Part shown: positions 35,018 through 43,597 of the stretch, piece after piece
Layout: every line of letters begins with the position of its first letter
Numbering within the stretch: the first letter of the stretch is position 1
Position numbers and translations under genes: made by a program
Source of the DNA: Burkholderiales bacterium
GTDB lineage: Bacteria; Pseudomonadota; Gammaproteobacteria; Burkholderiales; WYBJ01
DNA length: 64,000 nt
NCBI GenBank assembly: GCA_020848435.1
Contig: JADLAC010000078.1
Location: 62,001-126,000, forward strand
Reading direction: 5' to 3'
Notes under the pieces: generated by a model
What the model saw: the letters and a program-made list of their open reading frames with translations, nothing else
What the model was told of the DNA's origin: nothing
Database searches by the model: none

Positions 35018-35431
35018 ATGCTCTGGATCAAGGCCTTTCACATCGTCTTCATGGTGACGTGGTTCGCCGGCTTGTTCTATCTGCCGCGGCTTTTCGTCTA
35101 TCACGCCATGGCGGACGATGCGGCGAGCCGCGAGCGTTTCAAAGTGATGGAGCGAAAGCTCTACTACGGCATCATGACCCCGGGTGCGCTCATCACCCTC
35201 GCGCTCGGCGTGTGGCTGTGGCTGGGCTACGGTAGCGGCGGCGGCTGGTTGCATGCGAAGCTCGCGCTCGTCGTCGTGTTGATCGGCTATCACCTGTATT
35301 GCGGGCGGCTGGTGGCGGCCTTCCGGCGCGATCAAAACCGGCACGGTCACGTCTTCTATCGCTGGTTCAACGAATTCCCGGTGCTGATCCTGATCGCCGT
35401 GGTGATCCTGGTGGTCGTGAAGCCGTTCTGA
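35018..35431 (+). CDS. hemJ: Protoporphyrinogen oxidase HemJ-like membrane protein
   Basis: 137 residues, four helices, matching the HemJ (TIGR00701-type) family that oxidises protoporphyrinogen IX in haem synthesis. The family start MLWIKAFHIVFMVTWFAGLF with its conserved His is present, as are YLPRLFVYHAMA, MERKLYYGIMTPGALITLAL, WLHAKLALVVVLIGYHLYCG and FYRWFNEFPVLILIAVVILV. The ATG at 35018 is used since an upstream extension has no family similarity. Located between the exporter genes and the HIRAN gene. Confidence 0.85.
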   Translation: MLWIKAFHIVFMVTWFAGLFYLPRLFVYHAMADDAASRERFKVMERKLYYGIMTPGALITLALGVWLWLGYGSGGGWLHAKLALVVVLIGYHLYCGRLVAAFRRDQNRHGHVFYRWFNEFPVLILIAVVILVVVKPF

Positions 35432-35444
35432 TCGGACCCCTGGC

Positions 35445-35861
35445 ATGGCTCGCACACACAGCATTGATCGAAGTCCGGCGCCGGCCTTCCGAGCCCTGCT
35501 CGCGGCCGCCGTCATCGCCGCCTCGCCCGTATGTACTCGCGCACAGACTACGCAGGCGCGAATAATCGTCCAGAGCTCGCCGCTGGCGGGATTCCGCCAC
35601 TACGAAGCACCGAATCTTTGGGGTGAAATCCGGCCCGGCGACCCGCTCGCGCTGGTGCGCGAGCCCGAAAATCCGCACGACCGCAACGCCGTGCGGGTCG
35701 AATGGCGCAGCTTCAAGCTGGGCTATGTGCCGCGCGCGCAGAACGAGGCCGTGGCGCGCCAGCTCGATCGGGGCACGCCTCTGACCGCACGCGTGAGCAA
35801 GGTGCAGAGCGCGCGCGCACCGAACCGGCGGGTCGAGTTCGAGATTTATCTGCCACTATGA
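35445..35861 (+). CDS. Exported HIRAN-domain protein
   Basis: 138 residues. A signal peptide is predicted (about 1-34, ALLAAAVIAASPVCTRAQ) followed by a HIRAN domain from about 38 to 138: IIVQSSPLAGFRHYEAPNLW, LVREPENPHDRNAVRVEW and KLGYVPRAQNEAVARQL. HIRAN domains are known as DNA-end-binding modules in SNF2-type proteins, so a free one with an export signal is odd. Starts 13 bases after hemJ. The exported location is a prediction from the N-terminal hydrophobic segment only. Confidence 0.82.
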   Translation: MARTHSIDRSPAPAFRALLAAAVIAASPVCTRAQTTQARIIVQSSPLAGFRHYEAPNLWGEIRPGDPLALVREPENPHDRNAVRVEWRSFKLGYVPRAQNEAVARQLDRGTPLTARVSKVQSARAPNRRVEFEIYLPL

Positions 35862-35891
35862 CAAGCGCTTGTCACTGCGGTCACGGGCGCC

Positions 35892-37061
35892 ATGACTGAG
35901 CGGCTGTTCGCCCCCTGCCCGCGCGGGCTGGAGAGCGCGCTGGCGGCCGAGCTCGCCGAGCTTGGCGCGCACGGCGTCACTGCCACCGACGGCGGCGTGG
36001 GTTGCAGTGGCGACGAAGCGCTCATCTATCGCGTGAACCTGGAAAGCCGGCTCGCGAGCCGCATCCTGCTCGGCATAGGCGAGTGTGCCTACCGCACGGC
36101 CGAAGACATCTACCGGGGCGCGCGCGCGCTCCCCTGGCCGCTGATGTTCGAGCGCCGGCGGACCATCCGCGTCGCCGTGGCGGCCGTACGCTCGCCGCTA
36201 CCCAGCATCGATTTCGTCACCCTGCGCGTGAAGGATGCGGTTTGCGACGCTTTTCGCAACGCCACCGGCGAGCGGCCCGATGTCGATACGCGCATCCCGG
36301 ACGTGCGCATCCACGTCTTCCTCGATGCGAGCCGGGCTAGCTTCTATCTCGATACCTCGGGCGAGCCGCTATTCAAGCGCGGCTGGCGCACGAGCGAGGT
36401 CGACGCGCCGCTGCGCGAGAATCTCGCGGCCGGCATTCTGCGCATCGCCGGCTGGACGCCCGGCACGGCATTGCTCGATCCGATGTGCGGCGGCGGCACG
36501 TTTCTACTCGAGGCCGCCGCGGCGAGCTTGAACATCGCGCCGGGCACGCAGCGAGGCTTCGGCTTCGAGCGCCTGTCGCGCTACGATGCCGCGCTATGGC
36601 GCACGGTGCGCGCGGCAGCCGAAGCCAAGCGCCGGCCCGCGCTGGCCTTGCCGATTTACGGCTCGGACCGCGACCCGCGCGCCGTGGGTGCGACCCGCAG
36701 AGCGTTTCAGCGCGCCGGCTTGGATGGCGTCGCGACGCTCGATCGGGCCGACATTCTTGCAGTGGAAGCGCCCGCGGCCGAGGGCATCATGGTGTTCAAT
36801 CCGCCCTATGGCGTGCGCATCGGCGAGCAGGCCGAGCTTGCCGCGCTTTACCCGCGGCTCGGCGATCGGCTCAAGCAGCGCTTCGCCGGCTGGCGCTGTT
36901 TCGTCTTCACCGCCGATACGCGGCTGCCGAAGCTGATCGGCTTGAAACCCGCGCGCCGCACCCCGCTGTTCAATGGCGCGATCGAATGCCGGCTGTACGA
37001 GTTCGCGATCGTAAGCGGGAGCATGCGCGGCCGGCGCGCGAACGGTCCGGCGGCTCAGTGA
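35892..37061 (+). CDS. THUMP-domain SAM-dependent RNA methyltransferase (RlmL-like)
   Basis: 389 residues. The N-terminus RLFAPCPRGLESALAAELAE opens a THUMP RNA-binding domain (to about 165), followed by a methyltransferase domain with ALLDPMCGGGTFLLEAAAAS (motif I) and MVFNPPYGVRIG (motif IV, N-P-P-Y for base N-methylation). It corresponds to the N-terminal half of E. coli RlmL, which makes m2G in 23S rRNA. The stop overlaps the end of the TauE/SafE gene on the other strand by seven bases. Confidence 0.9.
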   Translation: MTERLFAPCPRGLESALAAELAELGAHGVTATDGGVGCSGDEALIYRVNLESRLASRILLGIGECAYRTAEDIYRGARALPWPLMFERRRTIRVAVAAVRSPLPSIDFVTLRVKDAVCDAFRNATGERPDVDTRIPDVRIHVFLDASRASFYLDTSGEPLFKRGWRTSEVDAPLRENLAAGILRIAGWTPGTALLDPMCGGGTFLLEAAAASLNIAPGTQRGFGFERLSRYDAALWRTVRAAAEAKRRPALALPIYGSDRDPRAVGATRRAFQRAGLDGVATLDRADILAVEAPAAEGIMVFNPPYGVRIGEQAELAALYPRLGDRLKQRFAGWRCFVFTADTRLPKLIGLKPARRTPLFNGAIECRLYEFAIVSGSMRGRRANGPAAQ

Positions 37062-37810
37062 ACGAGCAGACCGGTGCGCACGATCAGCGAGACCCCGCAG
37101 CCGAAGAGCACCGCGTAGAGCACACGCAACAAGCTCGCATGCGACAAACGCAGATGCAGCCGACCGCCGAGCCATAAGCCGAGTGCCGCGGCGGGCACGA
37201 ACCATGCGAGCGCGAGCAGTATCTGCGACTGTAGCAGCACGCCGGCTGCGGCGAATACCACGAGACGGATCACCAGGTTTAACGCCACGGTCACACTCAT
37301 GGTGGCGAGCAGCCGCTGCTTGTCGAACACTCGCCGCGTGAGATAGATCAGGTAGGGGGGGCCGCCCATGCCGAACAAGGTGCCGGTGGCCCCCCCCAGC
37401 ACGCCGGCGAGCGGCGCCCAGCGCCGCGTCAGCGCTCGCTTGTGCGCCGGCTCCGCGAGTCCGTACAAGCCGTAGCCGCCGATGAAAGTCCCGAGCGCGA
37501 TCAAGGCCGCCTCGCGCGGCAGACTGAGCAACAGCGTCGTGCCGAGCACCGCCCCGATCACGGAGAAGGGCAACAACACCTTCAGCTCGCCCATTTCCGC
37601 GTCGCGCCGGCGCCGGATGCCCATGACGAAACCGCTGCCCACGTCGAGCAGGAGCGCCACCACCAGCACGAAGGGCATAGGATAGAAATGCGACAGCACG
37701 GGGATGGTGATGAGCGATGCGCCGAAGCCGGACATGCCGAAGATGACGTAGCCGAGCGCGATAATGGCGAAACCGGCCAACGCCGCGCCCGCTTGATCGA
37801 AAGGGAACAC
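37055..37810 (-). CDS. TauE/SafE-family permease
   Basis: 251-residue membrane protein with about eight helices in two repeats. Family segments: AGFAIIALGYVIFGMSGFGA, VLGTTLLLSLPREAALIALG and PLAGVLGGATGTLFGMGGPP. These permeases move sulfite, sulfoacetate or related anions in some bacteria; the substrate here is unknown. The gene is convergent with the RlmL-like methyltransferase, overlapping by seven bases, and divergent from the VOC gene. Confidence 0.88.
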   Translation of the reverse strand: MFPFDQAGAALAGFAIIALGYVIFGMSGFGASLITIPVLSHFYPMPFVLVVALLLDVGSGFVMGIRRRRDAEMGELKVLLPFSVIGAVLGTTLLLSLPREAALIALGTFIGGYGLYGLAEPAHKRALTRRWAPLAGVLGGATGTLFGMGGPPYLIYLTRRVFDKQRLLATMSVTVALNLVIRLVVFAAAGVLLQSQILLALAWFVPAAALGLWLGGRLHLRLSHASLLRVLYAVLFGCGVSLIVRTGLLVH

Positions 37811-37918
37811 GCGTCACTTTGTCGTTGCGCCGGCCGAGGTGGGCGGCGTTCGTTGACACCGATGGTATCAAGAATCCGTCCTGGCATTGACCGCATCCGC
37901 TGTTATCGGGAGACCACC

Positions 37919-38335
37919 ATGCAAACCGTGCAGCCGTATCTTTTCTTCGAAGGGCGCTGCGAAGAGGCGCTCGAGTTCTACCGCAATGCGCTGGGCGCCG
38001 AAGTCACCATGCTGATGCGCTTCAAGGACAGTCCCGAAGCGCCGCCGCCCGGCACCTGCGCGCCCGGCAGCGATGCCAAGATCATGCACGCCTCGATGCG
38101 CATCGGGCAGACCGAAGTGATGGCTTCCGACGGGCGCTGTGCCGGCGCGCCTAGCTTCCAGGGTTTCTCGCTTTCCGTTTCGGTTGCGAGCGAAGCCGAG
38201 GCCGATAAGGTATTCGCCGCCCTCGCCGCGGGCGGCCAGGTCGTCATGGCGCTCGACAGGACGTTTTTCTCCCCACGCTTCGGGATGGTGACCGATCGCT
38301 TCGGCGTGTCCTGGATGGTCATCGTGCCGCAGTGA
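37919..38335 (+). CDS. VOC-family protein (PhnB-like)
   Basis: 138 residues of the vicinal-oxygen-chelate fold, PhnB-like subgroup. QPYLFFEGRCEEALEFYRNA, the beta-rich middle AKIMHASMRIGQTEVMASDG and the C-terminal FGMVTDRFGVSWMVIVPQ are characteristic. ATG with GGGAG upstream. Often annotated as a glyoxalase or demethylubiquinone methyltransferase relative, without biochemical proof. Confidence 0.87.
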   Translation: MQTVQPYLFFEGRCEEALEFYRNALGAEVTMLMRFKDSPEAPPPGTCAPGSDAKIMHASMRIGQTEVMASDGRCAGAPSFQGFSLSVSVASEAEADKVFAALAAGGQVVMALDRTFFSPRFGMVTDRFGVSWMVIVPQ

Positions 38336-38369
38336 GCGCGCCTGCGCGCTCCGGTTCCAAGAAGGCAAC

Positions 38370-38390
38370 GCGCCTGCGGAACGCAGGCGC
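38370..38390. terminator. Stem-loop after the VOC gene
   Basis: GCGCCTGCG, loop GAA, CGCAGGCGC; nine perfect base pairs starting 35 bases after the VOC stop. No T-run follows, so it may be an mRNA-end structure rather than a classical intrinsic terminator. Confidence 0.45.
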
Positions 38391-38464
38391 AGCGCGCGGC
38401 GCATTGCATGCGCCCGCGCGCCGGAAGCTGCGCTAGACTGCTCGCTTCGCATCGCCCTGGTCGC

Positions 38465-39211
38465 ATGATGAAAATCGCCACCTGGAATGTCAACGGCATT
38501 CGCGCGCGGCAAACGCAGTTCTGCGAGTGGCTTGAGCGCGATCGTCCCGATGTCGTGTGCCTGCAGGAGTTGAAGGCCGAGCCTCACCAGGTACCCGCGC
38601 AATGCGCGCACCAGGACTACCATGTCTATTGGCACGGTTTGCGCGCGTATTCGGGCGTCTCGCTGCACATCCGCAAGGGCGCCTTTGCGATCGAGCCGGT
38701 GTTCGGCCATCCCGCCTTCGACATGGAAGCGCGCATCGTCCAGGCGGAGTTCGGACCCCTGGTGCTCGCCTCGGTGTATGTGCCGAACGGCGGCAAGGAC
38801 TACGCGGCGAAGCTCGCGTTCATGACCGCGCTGGCCGCGTGGGCCAAGGCGTTACATGGTCAGGGGCGAGAGCTCATCCTGTGCGGCGACATGAACATCA
38901 CCCGCAGCGATCTCGACGTGCATCCGAAGGAGCGCAAGCCGGGAATCATCGGCCAGCGGCCGGAAGAGCGCGAGCTGTTTCAGAGCCTGCTCGGCGAGCA
39001 TCTGGTCGACGTCGGCCGCGCGCTCGATCCCGATAACCCGGCGATGTTCACCTGGTGGGCACCGTGGCGCAACATGCGGCAACGTAACATCGGCTGGCGC
39101 CTGGACTATATCCTCGCTTCGCCCGCGTGGGCGGCTCGGGCCCAGCGCTGTCCGGTATTGGCCGAGATCGGTACCAGCGATCACGCGCCCGTGATGATGA
39201 CGCTGTCCTGA
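38465..39211 (+). CDS. xthA: Exodeoxyribonuclease III (AP endonuclease)
   Basis: 248-residue Mg-dependent nuclease for base-excision repair. All catalytic blocks are present: MMKIATWNVNGIRARQ, VVCLQELKAE (metal Glu), LASVYVPNGG, LILCGDMNITRSDLD (D/N), WAPWRNMRQRNIGWRLDYIL and C-terminal GTSDHAPVMM with the catalytic His. Two Met codons in a row (38465 and 38468) are possible starts. An esterase gene follows 20 bases downstream. Confidence 0.94.
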   Translation: MMKIATWNVNGIRARQTQFCEWLERDRPDVVCLQELKAEPHQVPAQCAHQDYHVYWHGLRAYSGVSLHIRKGAFAIEPVFGHPAFDMEARIVQAEFGPLVLASVYVPNGGKDYAAKLAFMTALAAWAKALHGQGRELILCGDMNITRSDLDVHPKERKPGIIGQRPEERELFQSLLGEHLVDVGRALDPDNPAMFTWWAPWRNMRQRNIGWRLDYILASPAWAARAQRCPVLAEIGTSDHAPVMMTLS

Positions 39212-39231
39212 CTTTCCCGAACGAGACCGCC

Positions 39232-40338
39232 ATGGCCCTCAAGCGCCCGCAAGGCCGCGCCGGCACGCTGGTCGTGCTGGAGCACAGCTCGAACATCCTC
39301 AAGGACAATCCCCTCGGCGATCCGCATGTGCGCAAGCTCGGCGTGTGGCTGCCGCCCGAATACGACCAGGGCGGCGGCAGGCGCCGCTTTCCCGTGCTCT
39401 ACGACCTGGTGGGCTTCACCGGCTCGGGGCTCGCGCACACCAATTGGAAGCCCTTCGGCGACAACGTGCCGGAACGCGTCGAGCGCTTGCTGCACGAACG
39501 CAAGCTCGGCCCGCTGATCATGGTCTTCCCGGACTGCTTTACCGCCTTGGGCGGCAACCAGTACATCAACTCGCCGGCCCTCGGCGACTACGCCGACTAC
39601 TTGACGCGCGAGCTGATCCCGTTCGTCGATCGCGAGTTTCGCACACTGGCTAGCCGAGAGCATCGCGGCTGCTTCGGCAAGTCCTCCGGCGGCTACGGCG
39701 CGATCATCCACGGCATGAAGTACGCCCGCTACTGGGGCGCCATCGGCAATCACTCGGGCGACGCCTATTTCGATTTCGTCTATTGGCACGATTGGCCCAA
39801 CACGCTCGACGAGCTTGCGAAGCATCGCCTGCCCAAGCGCAAGCCCGGCGCCTACCATGCCCCCGCCGAGGCCAACCGCAAAGGCCTCGCGGCCGGTCTC
39901 GACGACGGCCGGATCGCGCGCTTTCTCGCCCAGGCATGGAAGAAGGAGAAACTGTCGCATGCCGAAGGCCATTGCATCATGAACCTGTGCATGGCGGCGA
40001 GCTACGACCCCGACCCCGAAGCACCGGGCGGCTTCCGGGTCCCGTTCAACCTCGAGACCGGCGAAGCGATCGCGGCGCGCTGGCAGCGCTGGCGGCGGCA
40101 CGATCCGGTCAACCTGGTCGAGCGCTATCGTGCGAATCTCGAGCGCTTGCGCGCAATCTACGTCGATTGCGGCTGGCGCGACCAGTACCACATCCACTAC
40201 GGCACGCGCATCCTGTCGCGCCGCCTCGCGCAAGCGGGCATCGCGCATACTTACGAGGAGTACGACGACAACCACTCCGATGTCGACTACCGCATGGATG
40301 TGAGCTTGCCGTTCCTGTACCGCGCGCTGAAGCCCTGA
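39232..40338 (+). CDS. Esterase (alpha/beta hydrolase, putative esterase family)
   Basis: 368 residues related to the esterase-D / enterochelin-esterase-like fold. Strand-turn segments KLGVWLPPEYDQGGGRRRFP and LYDLVGFTGSGL, nucleophile Ser in GCFGKSSGGYGAI, later catalytic His in YDDNHSDVDY. The last third (FRVPFNLETGEAIAARWQRW) is longer than in small esterases. The start ATG is 20 bases after the exonuclease III gene, so they may be co-transcribed. Substrate unknown. Confidence 0.85.
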   Translation: MALKRPQGRAGTLVVLEHSSNILKDNPLGDPHVRKLGVWLPPEYDQGGGRRRFPVLYDLVGFTGSGLAHTNWKPFGDNVPERVERLLHERKLGPLIMVFPDCFTALGGNQYINSPALGDYADYLTRELIPFVDREFRTLASREHRGCFGKSSGGYGAIIHGMKYARYWGAIGNHSGDAYFDFVYWHDWPNTLDELAKHRLPKRKPGAYHAPAEANRKGLAAGLDDGRIARFLAQAWKKEKLSHAEGHCIMNLCMAASYDPDPEAPGGFRVPFNLETGEAIAARWQRWRRHDPVNLVERYRANLERLRAIYVDCGWRDQYHIHYGTRILSRRLAQAGIAHTYEEYDDNHSDVDYRMDVSLPFLYRALKP

Positions 40339-40348
40339 GCGTGCGTTG

Positions 40349-40385
40349 GGCGCCCGCGCGTGACGCCAATTACGCGCGGGGCGCC
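40349..40385. terminator. Long hairpin between convergent esterase and pilU genes
   Basis: Arms GGCGCCCGCGCGT (40349-40361) and ACGCGCGGGGCGCC (40372-40385), 13 pairs with one bulged base and a ten-base loop, filling the whole gap between two convergent stops. A bidirectional stop is likely, though no T-tract is present. Confidence 0.5.
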
Positions 40386-40387
40386 AG

Positions 40388-41524
40388 CTAGACGATATTG
40401 AGGTGCTCGATGCCGGACATGATGTCGCGGCCCTTGGCTTCCTGTCCTTGCAGCTTGATCATGAGCCGCAGCTCGTTGACGCTGTCGGCGTTGCGCAACG
40501 CGTCTTCGTAGCTGATCTGGCCGCTTTCGTACAGCTCGAACAGGTGCTGGTCGAAGGTCTGCATGCCGAGCTCGCGCGACTTGGCCATGATCGACTTGAT
40601 CTCGTGCACTTCACCCTTGAAGACCAAGTCCGAGATGAGCGGGGAATTGAGCAGGATTTCCACCGCGGCAGCGCGTCCCTTGCCCTCCTTCCTCGGTATC
40701 AGGCGTTGCGAGACGAGCGCGCGGATGTTGAGCGAGAGATCCATCAGCAACTGCGCGCGGCGCTCTTCGGGGAAGAAGTTGATGATCCGGTCGAGTGCCT
40801 GGTTGGAGCTGTTCGCGTGCAGCGTGCCCATGCACAGGTGGCCGGTCTCGGCGAAGGCGATGGCGTGATCCATGGTTTCGCGGTCGCGGATTTCGCCGAT
40901 CAGGATCACGTCGGGGGCTTGCCGCAACGTGTTCTTGAGCGCGGCGTGCCACGATTCGGTATCCACGCCCACTTCGCGCTGCGTGATCACGCAGCCCCGG
41001 TGCTCGTGCACGTACTCGATCGGGTCCTCGATGGTGATGATGTGGCCGTGGCTGTTCTCGTTGCGATAGCCGATGAGCGCGGCCATAGAGGTCGACTTGC
41101 CCGAGCCGGTGCCGCCGACGAACAGGACGATGCCGCGCTTGCTCATGACGACATCCTTGAGCACCACGGGCAGGTTCAAGTCTTCGAACTTCGGAATCTC
41201 GGTGGTGATGGTACGAAACACCATGCCGACGCGCGCTTGCTGCACGAAGGCATTGACGCGAAAGCGGCCGATGCCGGCCGGGCTCACCGCGAAGTTGCAC
41301 TCCTTGGTCGCTTCGAACTCTTCCGCTTGCTTGTCGTTCATCACCGAGCGCGCGAGCTCCATCGTGTGCTGCGGCGTGAGGGTCTGGTTCGATACCGGCG
41401 TCACCCGCCCGTCGATCTTGAGCGCCGGCGGAAAGCCCGCGGTGATGAACAAGTCCGATGCCTTCTTCGCCACCATGGCGCGCAGAAGGTCGTAGATGAA
41501 TTTCATTGCCTGGTCGCGTTCCAT
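40388..41524 (-). CDS. pilU: Type IV pilus retraction ATPase PilU
   Basis: 378-residue hexameric ATPase, accessory to PilT for pilus retraction. PAS-like N-terminal domain, then Walker A FVGGTGSGKSTSM, Asp box TIEDPIEYVHEH, Walker B APDVILIGEIRDRETMDHA and His box GHLCMGTLHANSSNQ. Sequence and length fit PilU rather than PilT (ends QGQEAKGRDIMSGIEHLNIV). The ATG has AGGAG upstream. It follows pilT by 131 bases, a gap that carries a dispersed repeat. Confidence 0.94.
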   Translation of the reverse strand: MERDQAMKFIYDLLRAMVAKKASDLFITAGFPPALKIDGRVTPVSNQTLTPQHTMELARSVMNDKQAEEFEATKECNFAVSPAGIGRFRVNAFVQQARVGMVFRTITTEIPKFEDLNLPVVLKDVVMSKRGIVLFVGGTGSGKSTSMAALIGYRNENSHGHIITIEDPIEYVHEHRGCVITQREVGVDTESWHAALKNTLRQAPDVILIGEIRDRETMDHAIAFAETGHLCMGTLHANSSNQALDRIINFFPEERRAQLLMDLSLNIRALVSQRLIPRKEGKGRAAAVEILLNSPLISDLVFKGEVHEIKSIMAKSRELGMQTFDQHLFELYESGQISYEDALRNADSVNELRLMIKLQGQEAKGRDIMSGIEHLNIV

Positions 41525-41615
41525 GAGCTGCTCCTGTTGGGGTCGTGCTCCTCTCGGGTTCTTTCAGCTTGCACGCGTATACATTCCACACCTAACTAAG
41601 GACCTCGTTGGGTGT

Positions 41616-41635
41616 GCAACGTGCAAGACCTGACC
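41616..41635. repeat. Dispersed REP-like repeat between pilT and pilU
   Basis: GCAACGTGCAAGACCTGACC; differs by two bases from 13913-13932, and its core ACGTGCAAGACC recurs at 58370-58381. Sits between pilU and pilT. Confidence 0.6.
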
Positions 41636-41655
41636 GCAACGCACAACGCACGACC

Positions 41656-42702
41656 TCAAGCGCCGGGGAAGAGGTCCTTGTTGACCGCGCGCGAACGCGC
41701 CTCGGCGGGCGATACGAGGTTGCGCCGCACGATATCCTGCAGGTTCTGGTCGAGCGTCTGCATGCCGAAGCTCTGGCCGGTCTGGATCGCCGAGTACATC
41801 TGCGCGATCTTGTTCTCGCGGATGAGGTTGCGGATCGCAGGCGTGCCGATCATGATCTCGTGCGATGCGATCCGGCCGCTGCCGTCCTTGGTCTTGAGCA
41901 GTGTCTGCGAGATGACCGCGCGCAGCGATTCGGACAGCATGGCGCGCACCATCTCCTTTTCTTCGGCCGGAAACACGTCGATGATCCGATCGACCGTTTT
42001 CGCCGCCGAGCTGGTGTGCAAGGTGCCGAATACCAGGTGACCGGTTTCGGCCGCCGTCATGGCGAGGCGGATGGTTTCGAGGTCGCGCATCTCGCCCACC
42101 AGGATCACGTCCGGGTCTTCGCGCAGCGCAGAGCGCAGCGCGTTGGCGAAGGAAAGCGTGTGCGGGCCGACTTCACGCTGGTTGATGAGGCACTTCTTGC
42201 TCTCGTGCACGAACTCGATCGGGTCCTCGACCGTGAGGATGTGACCGTATTCGTTTTCGTTGATGTAGTTGATCATCGCCGCGAGCGTGGTCGACTTGCC
42301 CGATCCGGTCGGACCCGTCACCAGCACCAGCCCGCGCGGCTGGTCGGAGATGTCCTGGAAGATCTTCGGCGCCTTCAGGTCTTCGAGCGTCAACACCTTC
42401 GAGGGAATGGTACGGAACACCGCGCCGGCGCCGCGATGCTGCACGAACGCGTTCACCCGAAAACGCGCCAGGTTCGGAATCGCGAACGAAAAATCGCATT
42501 CGAGATTCTCTTCGTAGAACTTGCGCTGGCCGTCGTTCATGATGTCGTACACCATGGCGTGTACGTCCTTGTGCTCCATCGCCGGCAGGTTGATGCGCCG
42601 GATGTCGCCGTGCACCCGGATCATCGGTGGCAAGCCGGAGGACAGGTGCAGATCGGAGGCTTTGTTCTTGACGACGAAGGCAAGCAGCTCGGAGATGTCC
42701 AT
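41656..42702 (-). CDS. pilT: Type IV pilus retraction ATPase PilT
   Basis: 348 residues. Walker A LVTGPTGSGKSTTLAAMINY, Asp box TVEDPIEFVHES, Walker B DVILVGEMRDLETIRLA, His box GHLVFGTLHTSSAAKTVDRI, and the PilT-specific AIRNLIRE motif are all present. Powers pilus retraction and twitching. AAGGA lies six bases before the ATG. Divergent from the YggS gene across 76 bases. Confidence 0.96.
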   Translation of the reverse strand: MDISELLAFVVKNKASDLHLSSGLPPMIRVHGDIRRINLPAMEHKDVHAMVYDIMNDGQRKFYEENLECDFSFAIPNLARFRVNAFVQHRGAGAVFRTIPSKVLTLEDLKAPKIFQDISDQPRGLVLVTGPTGSGKSTTLAAMINYINENEYGHILTVEDPIEFVHESKKCLINQREVGPHTLSFANALRSALREDPDVILVGEMRDLETIRLAMTAAETGHLVFGTLHTSSAAKTVDRIIDVFPAEEKEMVRAMLSESLRAVISQTLLKTKDGSGRIASHEIMIGTPAIRNLIRENKIAQMYSAIQTGQSFGMQTLDQNLQDIVRRNLVSPAEARSRAVNKDLFPGA

Positions 42703-42778
42703 CTATAATCCTTCGACCATGGGGCAAGGCGTGCGAGCGCCGTAGAACCCTGAGCTTATCGGCTTTTCGAAAAAAATT

Positions 42779-43498
42779 ATGAGCCCAATAGGCGCACGCT
42801 TGCAAGCCGTGTTGCAGCGCATCGAAAGCGCGCTGGCGATGGCCCAGCGGGCAAGCGGCAGCGTTCGGCTGCTCGCGGTTAGCAAGACTCGGCCGGCGCA
42901 GGACATCGCCGACGCTTACTCCAGCGGCCAGCGTGCCTTCGGCGAGAGCCAGGTACAGGAAGCGCTGCCCAAGCTGGCCGCCTTGGCGAATCACGCCATC
43001 GAATGGCATTTCATCGGCCCGCTCCAGAGCAACAAGACCCGCCCGATCGCCGAGCACTTCGCCTGGGTCCACTCGGTCGACCGGGAGCGGATCGCGCAGC
43101 GCCTTTCGGAACAGCGGCCGCCCGGCGCGCCCCCGCTCATGGTATGCGTCCAGGTCAACGTCAGCGGCGAAGCGAGCAAGCACGGCGTGAATCCGGCTTC
43201 CGCGCAGCGCCTCGCGCGTAAGGTGGCCGAATTGCCTGCCCTGCGCTTGCGGGGCCTCATGGCAATCCCGGCACCGACCGAGGACCGGGAACGGCAGCGG
43301 GCGCAGTTTCGCGTCCTGAAACGCTTGTACGACGAGCTGCGTGCCGCCGGGCTCGCACTCGACACGCTTTCCATGGGCATGTCGGACGATCTGGAGGCGG
43401 CCATTCTCGAAGGCGCGACCCTGGTGCGGATCGGTTCCGCCATCTTCGGCCACCGGCCGGCGCCTTCGCCGAGCCGTCTCGATACCAGCTGCCGATAA
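42779..43498 (+). CDS. yggS: Pyridoxal-phosphate homeostasis protein (YggS/PROSC)
   Basis: 239-residue PLP-binding TIM-barrel protein. The lysine for PLP is K36 in LLAVSKTRPAQDI; later AFGESQVQEALPKLA, WHFIGPLQSNKTRPIAEHF, VNVSGEASKHGVNP, LRGLMAIPAP and MGMSDDLEAAILEGATLVRIG complete the signature. Keeps free PLP levels in order. The usual neighbour of pilT in beta- and gamma-proteobacteria. Its stop codon begins the 35-bp repeat at 43495. Confidence 0.95.
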   Translation: MSPIGARLQAVLQRIESALAMAQRASGSVRLLAVSKTRPAQDIADAYSSGQRAFGESQVQEALPKLAALANHAIEWHFIGPLQSNKTRPIAEHFAWVHSVDRERIAQRLSEQRPPGAPPLMVCVQVNVSGEASKHGVNPASAQRLARKVAELPALRLRGLMAIPAPTEDRERQRAQFRVLKRLYDELRAAGLALDTLSMGMSDDLEAAILEGATLVRIGSAIFGHRPAPSPSRLDTSCR

Positions 43499-43590
43499 TC
43501 CACGTCTGGTCCGACCCCGACCATGGCCCATAATCCGCGTCGGGTCCGACCCCGACCGTGGTCCGACCCCGACCGTGCCCGACCGTGGTC
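43495..43590. repeat. 35-bp tandem repeat with GGTCCGACCCC units
   Basis: Two imperfect copies of a 35-base unit (43495-43529, 43530-43564) starting ATAATCC, and GGTCCGACCCC at 43508-43518, 43543-43553 and 43560-43570, then a decayed fourth. The same 11-mer in reverse is tandem at 24531-24552. It overlaps the last codon of yggS and the tail-end gap before the FAD dehydrogenase stop. Confidence 0.75.
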
Positions 43591-43597
43591 CGGTCCG

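Noticed and set aside
42704..42709. TATAAT as a -10 box for yggS
   Set aside because: No -35 at the proper distance; the bases also form the leader and ribosome-binding region of pilT on the other strand.
43495..43590. Possible CRISPR-like array
   Set aside because: Units are contiguous and imperfect with no unique spacers, and no cas gene is present.
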